Shown here: one piece after another, positions 35,173-45,672 of the stretch | How the letters are laid out: every line of letters begins with the position of its first letter | Position numbering within the stretch: position 1 is the stretch's first letter | From: Oenanthe sinensis | Lineage: Eukaryota; Streptophyta; Magnoliopsida; Apiales; Apiaceae | Direction of reading: 5' to 3' | Length of the DNA stretch: 64,000 nt | Assembly (NCBI GenBank): GCA_028671895.1 | Contig: JAPMAC010000209.1 | Coordinates: forward strand, 19,676,501-19,740,500 | The notes under the pieces: generated by a model | What the model was told of the DNA's origin: nothing | The model's input: the letters and a program-made list of their open reading frames with translations, nothing else | The model's database searches: none | Position numbers and translations under genes: made by a program

Positions 35173-36376
35173 ATAATTTGCTAATTGAAGGAATATCTTT
35201 CATCTCACCTTGCTGCTTAAAAATTAGAATTCAGAAGTTTGTGTTCTAAATTAGTTCTCATAGTATGTGTTAAGCTCTTGGGCCTTGCCTTCAACCTCCA
35301 AGTGGGCATAGATCCCCTTTAATTACCTTTACTATATTTTCTTTATGAAACTATTATCTGTGAAAATTTCTTTCGCATCCTTATATTTCAAAATTGGATA
35401 AAAAATAAATTGACTTTCGGCATTTTATTTCTACTTCAATATTAATGAACTGAATGTGAAACTGAATTTGGACATTTTAAATTTCTATAAATGGTTTTGT
35501 AGATAATTCAAGGGGATGAAAGATTTTCTAAAATCATGGAGTGACTTACTGTCCACAAGTTGTTCATCAATACCGAACACATTCCTCAGCTGGCGACATG
35601 ATTAGATGCTTCAACTTGGGAAAGGTCATGGTGATTCCCTTAGGTTTCTCAGATCCTTAAAAATTCCTTTAACTGATTTAGGTGGGGCTGAATACACCAA
35701 GGGGAATCTGTCTGCACTCTACCATAAATGGCATATGGCAATAGTATTTCTATGCGTGTTGCAAAAATACGTTGCATTAGCTATGTTGATCTTTGTCTAC
35801 TGCAACATTGGCATTCGCGTATTTACATAGCCATAAGAAAGTGTTGCTGTAGCTAGAAAGTATTACAAAGTGCAACATATGTGAACTTGTGTTGTCATAG
35901 AATATTAATAAATAAAATTAATCTTTTAATACAAAATTATGTATATATAATTATTTGACTTTAAAATTAATTAATTTTGATAATTAAATTAACGAATTAT
36001 GTAAAAATACAAGGTCGGTAAAATAAATTAATAATTTTATTTTTTTAAAAACTATTAAAGTAATTATAAAATTAGGGCATGAAATTTTTAGACACGCTAC
36101 ATCTCTTTTGTATCTCGACGTGCCTCTCTTTATTTCCCCTCTCTCTGCTCACCTCTCTCTTTCTCAAATTAGGGTAAACAATTTGATGCTTTTTAAATTT
36201 CATCAATTGGGGTTCAATTGAAACTTCTTGGTCAGTCAAATCAAGAATCAACTTTTAGTTCTTCACATTCCCATAAATATACTAATGGTTTGGTCCTTGA
36301 AGATAGTCCTTATCTTCTTCAACATGTCCATAATCCAGTATGTTATATAACTACATCTCTCTGACTATCTCTTTAT
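35173..36376. other. Intergenic DNA between repeat W and Copia E
   Basis: A small open stretch at 35606-35830 (LGKGHGDSLRFLRSL) is not recognised. GTTGCA/TGCAAC words around 35755-35880 hint at decayed CACTA subterminal DNA, but no terminal repeat was found. A CT-rich run occurs at about 36120-36165. Confidence 0.5.
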
Positions 36377-36693
36377 TGTTGGAACTTATTTAATCTTAAT
36401 ATGTTTTGTTTTATTAGTTTATTAGTAGCCATTTGTAAGAAGTAATAAAAGAGAATGGGTCTCACGCACTCACACATGGGTGGCGTAGTTTTAGGATTGA
36501 ATAAGAGTAGTAGAGTCTTGATAGGAGTTTGTTTGAGTGGATCCTACTTTTTAGTTTCCACATCTCTTTGTTGCTTTTAAACATCCCTTGTACTCCGTTT
36601 TAAGTTTTAAAGAAGAAGAAGTACCACATTTCTATCTTTAATAATATATATACATACAAGAGCGTGCGTGTGTATTGTGTTTATAACTCTACA
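36377..36693 (+). repeat. Copia E 5' LTR
   Basis: It starts TGTTGGAACTT and ends TAACTCTACA, two bases before a tRNA-iMet primer site. Length is about 317 bp, short like many plant copia LTRs. No 3' partner is in the window. Confidence 0.75.
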
Positions 36694-36695
36694 TT

Positions 36696-36707
36696 TGGTA
36701 TCAGAGG
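36696..36707 (+). promoter_or_regulatory. Copia E primer-binding site
   Basis: TGGTATCAGAGG, complementary to the plant initiator tRNA-Met, directly after the LTR and three bases before the gag ATG. Confidence 0.85.
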
Positions 36708-36709
36708 TA

Positions 36710-37372
36710 ATGAGACAACCACAGTTTCAAATAGAGACAAACAAGTCTAAGGAGAACTCGTTTGGTCTAAGCTACCCGCTGCTGACGAAAACCAACTACA
36801 CAGCATGGGCTCTCAAAATGAAAGTCTTCATGCAAGCCTATGGTATGTGGGAGACAATCGAATCTAAGGATCTTAAGACGACAGTTGTTGTGGAAGACAA
36901 AATCGACAAGCGAGCTCTAGCCATCACCTACCAGGGAGTTCCCGAGGACATTCTAATGTCACTTGCTGAGAAAAAGACATCCAAGGACGCCTGGAATGCT
37001 GTCAAAACCATGTTCCTAGGAGCGGATAAGGTGAAAGTGGCCAGAGCACAGACCCTCGGGAGCGAATTCGAAGCTTTGACAGACCAGCCCTTGAGAAACA
37101 TATTGTACAGCCCTAAGACCAGTGGAAGGCTTATTAAATGGACGATTGAACTTAGAGAATTTGAGATCCGCTACAAGCATAGGATGGCCATCAAGGCCCA
37201 AGCTCTAGCTGACTTTGAGGTTGAGTGTACCATTTCCAACCAAGAAGTTGAGAGGCGGGAAAAGAGTGAAGAAAATAAGGAGAATGAAAAGAATGAGGGA
37301 GTAGTCAAGAAGTATTGGGTGCTCTTTTTTGACGGAGCTTCAAAAACAAAAATAAAAGTGGAGCTGATTTAG
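36710..37372 (+). pseudogene. Chimeric ORF: copia gag fused in frame to Tat-like gypsy RNase H
   Basis: The ATG at 36710 starts MRQPQFQIETNKSKENSFGL. A copia gag N-terminus follows: LLTKTNYTAWALKMKVFMQ and KTSKDAWNAVKTMFLG, to GSEFEALT at about 37080. From there the same frame reads DQPLRNILYSPKTSGRLIKW, ELREFEIRYKHRMAIKAQAL and VLFFDGASK. This is the end of the gypsy RNase H and the start of the second (archaeal-type) RNase H of the Tat lineage. The junction is at about 37074-37083 and the frame stays open for 221 codons to TAG at 37370. Two unrelated superfamilies are thus joined. A frameshift follows in the second RNase H. Confidence 0.8.
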
Positions 37373-38673
37373 TCTTATAAAGCCCTGATGGCTTCATTGT
37401 GGAATATGCGATCAATTTGGATATTTCAACTACAAATAATGAGGTAGAGTATGAAGCTTTGATAGCTAGGCTCAGTTTAGCCAGAACCCTGCGAGTAAAG
37501 AATATGAAGGTCTATGGGGACTCAAGGATTGTAATTTTCTAAGTGAATGGGGAGTTTGAGGCCCGTGATGAGACAATGAGAAACTACCTGAGGATTTTTA
37601 TGGCTCAGGTAACACAATTTGAAGAATGTCAGTTTGAGTACATCTCGAAAGAAGAGAATGTGAAGGCTGATGCCCTATCTAAATTTGCATCATCCGAGAT
37701 TGAGAACTACTCTTGTAGTGTTTACTTCCAAGTCTCGAAGAACCGGAGCATAAATGCTAATTTGGTAGCCCCAATTGGGTTGGGAACATGTTGGATGGAT
37801 CCCATTAAACTTTACCTGGAAACAGGAATGAAACCTACTAACCCCTTGGAGGCACAAAAATTGTCAGTGAGGGCCCTAAAATATGCTCTTATTGAAGGGA
37901 TACTTTACAAGAAATCGCACATGATACCATACTTAAAGTGTATGAGACCCGATGAGGCTGAATTTATCATAAGTGAAGTTCATATGGTTATGTGTGGCCA
38001 ACACCTAGGAAGCAGGGCTCTGACTCATAAAATAGTGAGGCTGAGATTTTATTGGCCTGAGATGCTAAAAGATGCTAAAGCTTATGTTAAGAAGTGTGAT
38101 TGTTGCCAAAGGTTTGCACTCGTTGTTAGGTAGCCCCCTGAGATGTTGACATCTATTAACTCACCAATTTTTTTCTATGTTAGGGATGGATATTTTAGGC
38201 CTGTTTCGTATGACCAGTGCATAAAGAAAGTTCCTTATTATTGCAATTGACTACTTCACTAAGTGGATTGAGCCCAAACCCTTGGCCAAGATTGATACAA
38301 AGAATGTGACATAATTCTTTTGGGAAAATATCATATGCAGGTAAGGGTTACAAAAGATCCTAGTAACAGACAATGGGACTCAGTTCAACAAAAAAGACTT
38401 TACTGAATATTGTGAAAAATATGACATTGAGTTGTGCTTCACTTCTGTAGTTTATCCTCAATCAAATGGACAAGCAGAGGTTGCCAACAAAATTATCCTG
38501 GATGGACTCAAAAAGAGAGTTGAGCGCTCTCAAGGTACTTGGGTTGATGAATTACTCCTAATCATGTGGGCATATAGAATTACATGTAAAACCTCGACAG
38601 GTGCTGCCCCATTTCAACTAGCCTACGGAGCAAAAGTCGTGGTACCTGTCGAGATCACTCATGCCTTACCTAG
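37373..38673 (+). pseudogene. pol: Tat-like Ty3/gypsy second RNase H and integrase, broken
   Basis: The second RNase H shows TNNEVEYEALIARL and VYGDSRIV, then ADALSKFAS at about 37670. The spacer and integrase follow: the zinc domain is near 37980-38110 (HMVMCGQHLG and KKCDCCQRFA), and the core has DYFTKWIEPKPL, LVTDNGTQF (about 38362) and NGQAEVANK with the Glu (about 38467). The end FQLAYGAKVVVPVEITHALP stops at 38673, where Tekay-like integrase begins. About 100 residues normally present before the C-terminus are missing; the last piece is found at 53006. Frameshifts occur near 38133 and 38430. Confidence 0.85.
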
Positions 38674-39375
38674 GACTTCAAAGGCAGTTGGGATGATCAT
38701 TTGCCGTTAATTGAATTTGCCTACAATAACAGCTATCATGCCAGCATAGGGATGCCCCCTTACGAAGCCTTGTATGGCAGGAAGTGTCGATCACCTCTGT
38801 GTTGGGACGAAGTAGGTGAACGTAAGATGTTGGGACCCGAATTGGTCCAGCAAACCAAAGAGGTAATAGATCTTATTAGAAAAAGATTAGTGACAGCCCA
38901 AGATAGGCAACGCAAGTATGCGGATCAAGCCAGAAGAGACAGAGAATATGAAGTGGGAGATTCAGTATTACTGAAAGTATCTCCGTGGAAAGGTTTGATG
39001 AGGTTTGGTAAGAAGGGAAAGTTAAGTCCAAGATTTATTGGACCATTTGAAATCCTAAGACGTATTGGAAAGGTAGCCTATGAGTTGGCCCTACCCCCAA
39101 ACCTACAGCAAGTTCATAATTTGTTTCACGTGTCAATGCTAAGGAAGTATAATGCAGATTCCAGGCACGTAATAGAGTATGAGCAGGTAGATCTACAACC
39201 GGATCTGACCTATGTGGAACGACCGGTGGAAATTTTAGACCGAAAGGAGCAAGTGCTCCGGAACAAAGTGGTCAAGTTAGTAAGCGTCCTGTGGAGGAAT
39301 CAGAACACTGAAGAATCCACATGGGAATCAGAAAGTGCAATGCAGGAAAAGTACCCTCACTTGTTTTCAAGCTAG
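38674..39375 (+). pseudogene. pol: Extra Tekay-like integrase C-terminal fragment
   Basis: Nearly identical to 48593-49294. It runs from LIEFAYNNSYHASIGMPPYE through VGDSVLLKVSPWKGLMRFG to the chromodomain-like ERPVEILDRKEQVLRNK and STWESES, ending PHLFSS. It is joined directly to Tat integrase at GACTTCAAAGGCA and lacks the catalytic core, so it is a structural remnant and not a gene. Confidence 0.92.
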
Positions 39376-39397
39376 ATTCTGGGACGGAATCCTTTTT

Positions 39398-39410
39398 AAG
39401 GAGAGGAGGT
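39398..39410 (+). promoter_or_regulatory. Tekay-like polypurine tract (left copy)
   Basis: AAGGAGAGGAGGT precedes the LTR start TGTAATATCC. The other copy at 49317-49329 is AAGGAGGGGAGAC. Confidence 0.85.
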
Positions 39411-42120
39411 TGTAATATCCCTAAAATCCAGGTACTTTTAAAACCTTGTTATTAAAAGTATATATTGGATGATAATTATGGAATAAGGTTTTATAGGCAA
39501 TTAAATTATTAAGATTGTCAGAATGAGATAAAGATTAAATTTATCATCTTGAATCATTATGAAATTGAAAAATTTAATGATTCCCAAAGATTATTAGAGA
39601 GCTTATTTTTATTTTTGCATGGACTAAAAGAAGTGCAAATATTTGCACTTGGTTGGAATAACAAGAAGTGCTAGCTACTTGACTAAGGTCAAACTTGACC
39701 AAGACTTTGACTTGCCCTTTATTTAAGTCAAAGAGCCAAGTAACATTAGCATAAAGAAAAGAAAAAAAAAATCTGCTACCTCTAGCAAGGAGAACCATTC
39801 GGTGGAAACAAGGAGAAAGGGGAAGAAAAATCCAAAGCTCAAGCTACACTTGCTTGATCATAGAGAGTTAGAGCTTAAAAGAAAGGTAGTAACTTTGTCC
39901 ATAACATACTTCAATTTCATGCAAAGTTATCCATGAAAGCTTGTGATTTTCATGAAAGTATATGAACGTGAACAGTAACTTTAATCTTGGATAAATTATG
40001 GAATGCTTGTTTTATGATTCCTTAAGCCTTACTAGCACTTGTTAAGAGTTATTTAAGCTCTGGGTAGTGTTAATGAGCATGGGTAACTTGAAAATACAAA
40101 CCTTAGCTTTTTGAAGTTTATGTGGTTAAAGCATGCTATGTAATGAGCTTGCTCATATGCTTAAGTAATTGTTTTGTTGGCTATGGTTGTGTAATATAGT
40201 GATGATTTGGTTAAGGCTTATAAATGTGTAATGTGGAAATGACTTGGTAAAGAATTGTGGTTGTAAGAGGAGTAAGTGATTTGTTGTTTTCAAAGTAGTA
40301 AATATGGTGTTAAAAGCTGTCTAGCAGTGGTGATGATATTGGTTGAATTATTGGCAATATGTGGAGTGTTATTAAATTGTGTTTGGGCTTGGGATGTCTT
40401 GAGTACATTCCCGAGTAATAGTGTAAAATATATGGCAGTCGTTTGAGTTGAATTGGATTAGTTTAAAACAGGGCAAACGATGAACGTACAAACGGAACCA
40501 TGCAAAATTTTCTTCTGCCTACCAACTGTTCATAAAACCCGAAGGGTCTACCCTGCCTTGCTTGATGATTTCTTTATATGGTTAGATATATATCGGTCTA
40601 TAGATCGTTTGCGCGCTAATTTTGCGACAAACGGAGTTATGAACTAAAAGTTATGACCAAAATGGTAAGACTAGGCAGTAAACTCAGCTGCCCTGTTCTT
40701 GACTAAATTGGAGTAGGTGATCAGCCTAGTTAAGCTACTCCATAAATCTTGAGCCTTTTATTTTAAATAGTAGGCATATATGTGAAGACTCGGAAAGAAG
40801 AATTGGGTTAAAAAGATTAAAACCTGATTTATGAAAAATGATTGAATCCCAGTGGTGCAAATGAAAAGTTAAGGGAAATGCTAATGTTTTAGTCCTAGCT
40901 ATTCCTTATTATGAAACGACACTTGAGGCTAAACTAGAAAACGAAACCTCAACGAAAAATGTTGTGTAATGACATAAGAATGCTATAAGCTAATGGACTT
41001 ATTATTATATGTCGTTTGGAATGAATAAGGTAGTTACACGAGTATGTGTTAATAGAACGATTAAGTAATGCTCGTATAGCTAAAGGTAAATTGTTTCTGT
41101 TCGTAGATACTCGGGCGAAGCCAGGAAGGAGCTTACTTCCGCGGGAACATACAGGCAAGTATCCGACGCTTTGTCACTTTTATTCTGATGTATGACATAA
41201 GCATGTGTAGGTTGTTTAAGATTGTTCTTGTGTATAAAGTAAGATCTTTTCAACCTAACCCTGCGACTCCTCGGAACTTCTTAAAAAGTTAGAGGACGTT
41301 TATTCTTCAGTTTTGTATAACTGAATCTGGTGTCGAGTACATCTTTTTTGTGCTCGATGGTCGACCGGGAGTAGTCTAGTGTGTCTCGACGGTTAGTCGA
41401 TATTCAATGTTTTAAATAATATTTAGTTTATTAAATATTATTTAAAGAATATAGAAAGTGTTTAAAGGTTAATTAAATACTTTCAGGGCATTTAAAATCA
41501 TTTAAATATTATTTAATATTGATTAAATATTATTTAAATATTTTGGGACATTTAAAAACATTGAACTACTAATTCAATACTTTGGACTCGTTTTGGTTAT
41601 TTAAATATTATTTAGATATGTTGAATCATTTAAGATTAATTATATATTAAATAATCTTGATTATAGTTGAATTAAATATTTTAATTCCTTTAAATCCTTT
41701 TAATATTTTTCGAGGACTATTCTGGGCCTCCTAAATATTATTAAAATATTTATTTATTCTTTAAAAATATTCTGGAGTGTCTAAACTTCTTTAAATATTA
41801 TTTCTCATTAAATAATAAATAGTGAGCGATGACTCGGATATTTTGTATTTATTCTGAGTCGATAACTCGAGGTTCGGGAGGTAACGTCCGGCTCCGATAT
41901 TCCTCCCAGTTGTATAGGTGCCTTATGGCCCATTATCTCACTCCAAAAATATAGTATTTTGTGGAGTCTATTTCAACCAGTATTAGTGGCTCCCTGGTCG
42001 CGTTCTTGAGTCTCATTGATTCACGGGTTTCGGTCTTGTTAAATACGTTGACTGAGAGTGAACCCAGATGTTTCGAGAGTACTCCCACCTCGTTCGGGAG
42101 TCAGGCTATTGTCAGATATT

Positions 42121-42310
42121 GAAATCTACAATAGGTCGTTATTGTTTCGGAAGGTTGTATTAAATTCCCTTCCTTATCTGTTGATTGAAATCCTGTGATG
42201 GATTGTTGTGTTGTCTTGGGAGGTTGTATTAAATTCTCTTCCTTAACAGTTGATTGAAATCCTAGAGTGGATTGTTGTTATTCTAGAAGGTTGATTAAAT
42301 TTCCTTCTAG
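42121..42310. repeat. Three imperfect ~65 bp tandem units in the LTR (also about 51852-52045)
   Basis: Each unit starts GAAATC, contains GATTGTTGT-like and GGTTG(TA)TTAAATT, and ends with a CTTCCTT/CTTCTA stretch. Units begin at 42121, 42186 and 42255. The right LTR carries the same three. Confidence 0.8.
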
Positions 42311-42802
42311 ATTTGATGATTTTTAAAGTATTCATGAGGGACTAGAGTAAAAGTTGCGTAAGAGGTCGGGGACGCACGACCCAGCCGTAATTAAAGGCCC
42401 ATGAGTTGCCTAGGGTAACGTCCCGATAAGGGGTTGTCCTTCTACTAGTAGAGAAAATGACGAAATGTCGATTGTACATGCGACTGATCATCGAGTACAA
42501 TGAGGCGTTGAAAAATCTCCAATTAATCCCATTTCTTCCAATTGGAATTTGACGTTGCACTGTAACGAAAGCCTAGGTGCTGAGTTACCGATAGTGTTAA
42601 CGGGAAACATAATCAACTTTGAGTTTCTTGATTGCTTTGAGTATTGTTTCACTCGCATTTGACAGTTTCATTGATATCTTGATATTGTACTCTGTTATTG
42701 TTTCAGTACCTTGTTATACTGTTATCTATTACTTGCTGAGCATTTGTAGCTCATTCTTGCTTGTTATTTTCTGTTGTTGTTCCTACCTTACAGTTACAGA
42801 CC

Positions 42803-42979
42803 ATGCCCAGACGAGTACACCGCACCTTGCGCAAGCGGGTCTCCAGGGCAAGGACCCCCTATGAGAGATTCCGTTTTACGGTACCTGAGGTAGGGAGGCT
42901 TAGTAGGATAGGCTTCCAGCTTCTACTAGTCAGGTTTATCTATAGATATGACTTATATAAGTATATGGAACATATGTAA
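42803..42979 (+). CDS. Small basic ORF near the end of the Tekay-like LTR (partner 52534-52710)
   Basis: 58 codons from ATG: MPRRVHRTLRKRVSRARTPY, then FTVPEVGRLSRIGFQ and YRYDLYKYMEHM. The first 20 residues hold nine basic ones. The right LTR carries the same ORF with only a few substitutions and no stop or frameshift. Upstream is TTCCTACCTTACAG, an acceptor-like sequence. The N-terminus resembles the start of the gag of this element (MPPRRNTR). Whether it is translated is unknown; conservation between LTRs of one element only shows youth. Confidence 0.4.
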   Translation: MPRRVHRTLRKRVSRARTPYERFRFTVPEVGRLSRIGFQLLLVRFIYRYDLYKYMEHM

Positions 42980-43280
42980 GTTAATTTACTTTTGACTGCG
43001 GCATAGTTTCCTCAAGGAGCTTTAGCTAGCAGTGCAACCCCATCTTGTGATAACTCTATTATGTATCAGTTAAGATATAACGATGTAAATTATGAAACTC
43101 CGTTTCTGAGACTATGGCTCGTGTGTGTGTGATAAGGTGATGGGGTCACCAGTATGTTGTTATTTTGTGATTATTATATGGTGGTTTACTATTTTTAGAT
43201 TACAAGTGTATGTGTATATACTGGAAATTGGACAGTGACAACCTGGATCTCCGACCCCGGGTTTGGGGGCGTCACAGAAG

Positions 43281-43292
43281 TGGTATCAGAGC
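43281..43292 (+). promoter_or_regulatory. Tekay-like primer-binding site
   Basis: TGGTATCAGAGC, four bases (GAAG) after the left LTR. It matches plant initiator tRNA-Met and proves this LTR is the 5' LTR of the full-length copy. Confidence 0.93.
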
Positions 43293-43474
43293 CCTAAGTT
43301 ATAGTACTCAGAAATGAGAGGCGAAAGGACAATATGACCATTAAAATAAACCTAAAAGCCTTAATAAGAATAAAACCCATAAAAAGGGAACTTATTAAGA
43401 TCTGGTAGTAACGAGTGGTTGTTGTATTGTAGATACCTGATTCCGAGGCGTACGAGGCTCAGCGGGATTTAGAG

Positions 43475-44227
43475 TTGCTGGATGATACTGAGGATGATGA
43501 TCTTGAGGAAGATCCGGAGGAGATTCCGGAGGAGGCTCCAGTAGAGGTTACAGTTGCAGTGCCTGTCGAGATTCCAGCTGAGATACCGGCAGAGATTCCT
43601 GTAGAGGCCCCAGTGCCACCTGCGGTTCCAGCACCCACCTTTCCATCCACCGACCAGGCTGGACCCTCTGGTACAATATTTATAGATATTCCTATGGTGC
43701 CACCTCAGGTAGTGTTTCCACCCCTACCTCCCCTCAGCCCAATACCATCCGATGACGAGGGGTTTGAGGAGCTTACCCCAGAGCCGGCAGAGCCAGAGGA
43801 TGCTCCCCTCGATCCGCCATCACCACCACCAGCATCCCCTTCGCCGCCACCTACTCCACCACCTCCATCTCCACCTGTTGCCGTGGAGCCGATACCTCCC
43901 TGGGTAGTGTCTGTGCTCATGAGAGAGCGGGATGCCTCAGCTGGTCGGATTGACGAGCTCAGGCGTATTGTGGACCGGATGTTGCCGGGGCCCTCTGGAC
44001 CATCGAGTGGTCTACCTAGAGTCGGTATTCCACCGAGTGGCCCTCCTACAGACGGCGTTCCCCAGGACGTGGAGCTTGGCTTCATTGGTATCCGGATGTG
44101 GGCACGAGCTTTTCAGGAGATGAGGACACCTTTGGGCGGGGGACCGATGGGAGGCGACGAGGTAGATGCGATGGTGGACAGTATGATGGGGCAGATCCGG
44201 GACTTGGTCTGCGGGAGATTTAGATGA
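43475..44227 (+). CDS. Extra Pro/Glu-rich ORF between 5' LTR and gag of the Tekay-like element
   Basis: An uninterrupted frame of up to 250 codons that is GC-rich compared with its surroundings. The first 20 residues are acidic, then VEIPAEIPAEIPVEAPVPPA-type repeats, then proline runs (SPPPTPPPPSPP) and a structured tail with VVSVLMRERDASAGRIDELR and GGDEVDAMVDSMMGQIRDLV. There is no good ATG at the start. TTGTTGTATTGTAG just upstream (about 43420-43433) looks like a splice acceptor, so the N-terminus may come from an upstream exon. Open while gag and pol carry five stops, which is striking. The product is not recognised; the antisense strand is also open at 43705-44085, which I treat as a composition effect. 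Confidence 0.5.
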   Translation: MLDDTEDDDLEEDPEEIPEEAPVEVTVAVPVEIPAEIPAEIPVEAPVPPAVPAPTFPSTDQAGPSGTIFIDIPMVPPQVVFPPLPPLSPIPSDDEGFEELTPEPAEPEDAPLDPPSPPPASPSPPPTPPPPSPPVAVEPIPPWVVSVLMRERDASAGRIDELRRIVDRMLPGPSGPSSGLPRVGIPPSGPPTDGVPQDVELGFIGIRMWARAFQEMRTPLGGGPMGGDEVDAMVDSMMGQIRDLVCGRFR

Positions 44228-44640
44228 TGTGTATCTGATGACGTAGTCTTCTAGTACCAGACATGGCACTATATATGTATAGTGGTGCCAATTTTGAGGG
44301 ATTAACTTTTGATGTATATATCAGTATTCCCATTCTGACTAGAGGATAGTGGAGTTGATCAAACTTTTGGGATGTATTCAGACTCAGTGACAAAAGATGT
44401 AACCGAAAATGATGTATATATATGATGGTCAGTTCTTTTCAGTTGTTGTTGATTTTGTTTTTAGTGTTACATGAATTCTTGTCTTTGATACAGAAATTGA
44501 ATGAGAACCATGGTATAACTGTGTTAAATGGATAATGTGATAGTTGGCAATCAATACTTGTATAATTGTTCCTTGTAACAAATGTTGGAGTACTCTAGTC
44601 TGTCGGTAATTAATTGATATTGTTTGATTGTGCCAGAGTC

Positions 44641-45666
44641 ATGCCACCGAGAAGGAACACCAGATTACACCCTGAGGTCCATGAGGAGCCAAGTGAACAA
44701 AGTATTTATGAGGGTGATAGTGAATCAGAGGATTATAATGAATTTGATAATGAAGGGTATGAAGAGGATGAGTATGTGAGTTCAGGTGACTCTGAACATA
44801 GTCAAAATCAGGATCAGAGTGAACAGGGGGAACCCCAAGACTAAGGGGCAAATCAGAATGCATACCCCATGAATTTATTTGTAAACTTTTTAAGGCAGCA
44901 TGTCAACCCTAATCCGACTCAACCACCCCCAGCTCCCCGCAATGTAGTAGCAAATGCTTTTCGTGCTTTTAAGTCCTTGAGACCGCCTGAGTTTCAAGGG
45001 AGTGTTGACCCTGTAGAGGCAAAGGCTTGGCTAAAAGAAATGGAAAAATCGCTTGAAATATTGCAAGTAGAAGAGGAACAGAAAACAGTCTTCGCCACTT
45101 ACCTCCTAAAAGGGGAGGCCAACTTCTGGTGGGAAACTAAGAAGAGTATGGAAGGAGAAGGAGTGATAGCCTGGGAGAGATTCACTCAGTTGTTCTTGGA
45201 GAAATATTTTCCCAAGTTTATGGAAAGTCAAATGGAGTTGAAGTTTTTGGAATTAAAGCAGAATAATCTGACGGTGGCTGAGTACGAAGCCAAGTTTACG
45301 GAGTTGTCCCGGTTTGTACCGGATTTTGTAAATACAGAAGAGAAGCGAGCCAGGAGATTTCAGCAAGGGCTCAAGCAGTGGATACAGAATAGAGTGGCTA
45401 TACTAGAACTGACCGATTATGCCACGTTGGTGCAGAAAGCCTCGATTATAGAGACCGGTGGTGATCAAGTGCAAAGAAATAGAGAAGAAAATAAGAGAAA
45501 GGCGGAAAGCCTGAAGGGAGGATCATCATCGGGAAAGCGTCCAAGCAAAGCTAGCCGTGGCCCAGGATCTCAGTCTAGGAGAAGTTTCGAAACCAGGAGG
45601 GCAGACAGTGTGAGTGTCAGCCCGGGAGGCAAACAGTCTGGGGTGAGGTATTCAAACCAATCCTGA
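44641..45666 (+). pseudogene. gag: Tekay-like gag, two premature stops
   Basis: ATG at 44641, MPPRRNTRLHPEVHEEPSEQ, an acidic N-terminal region, then a TAA at 44842. The frame continues with the retrotransposon gag domain: FKSLRPPEFQGSVDPVEAKA, FATYLLKGEANFWWE, FLELKQNNLTVAEYEAKFTE and ARRFQQGLKQWIQNRV. A Ser/Gly/Arg-rich region leads to a TGA at 45664. It would normally run on into the zinc knuckles at 45715. Both stops fit C-to-T change of Gln or Arg codons. Forms the particle core in active relatives. Confidence 0.88.
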
Positions 45667-45672
45667 CCTCCA

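Larger units (their letters stand above)
39411..43276 (+). repeat. Tekay-like left LTR (3.87 kb)
   Basis: It starts TGTAATATCCCTAAAATCC and ends GGGGGCGTCACA. It is highly similar to 49330-53005, with about 190 bases (40260-40450) absent from the right copy. It contains a TTAAATATTATTTAA-rich block (41405-41820), a triple repeat (42121-42310) and a small ORF (42803-42979). Confidence 0.95.

Noticed and set aside
35606..35830. 74-codon ORF after repeat W
   Set aside because: No recognisable domain or splice context. The second half lies in TGCAAC-rich DNA resembling transposon subterminal sequence.
43705..44085. Long antisense ORF (Gly/Ser-rich) opposite the proline-rich ORF
   Set aside because: Proline codons read backwards give glycine and arginine codons; the antisense frame is a compositional shadow. 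The VEIPAEIP repeats favour the plus strand.
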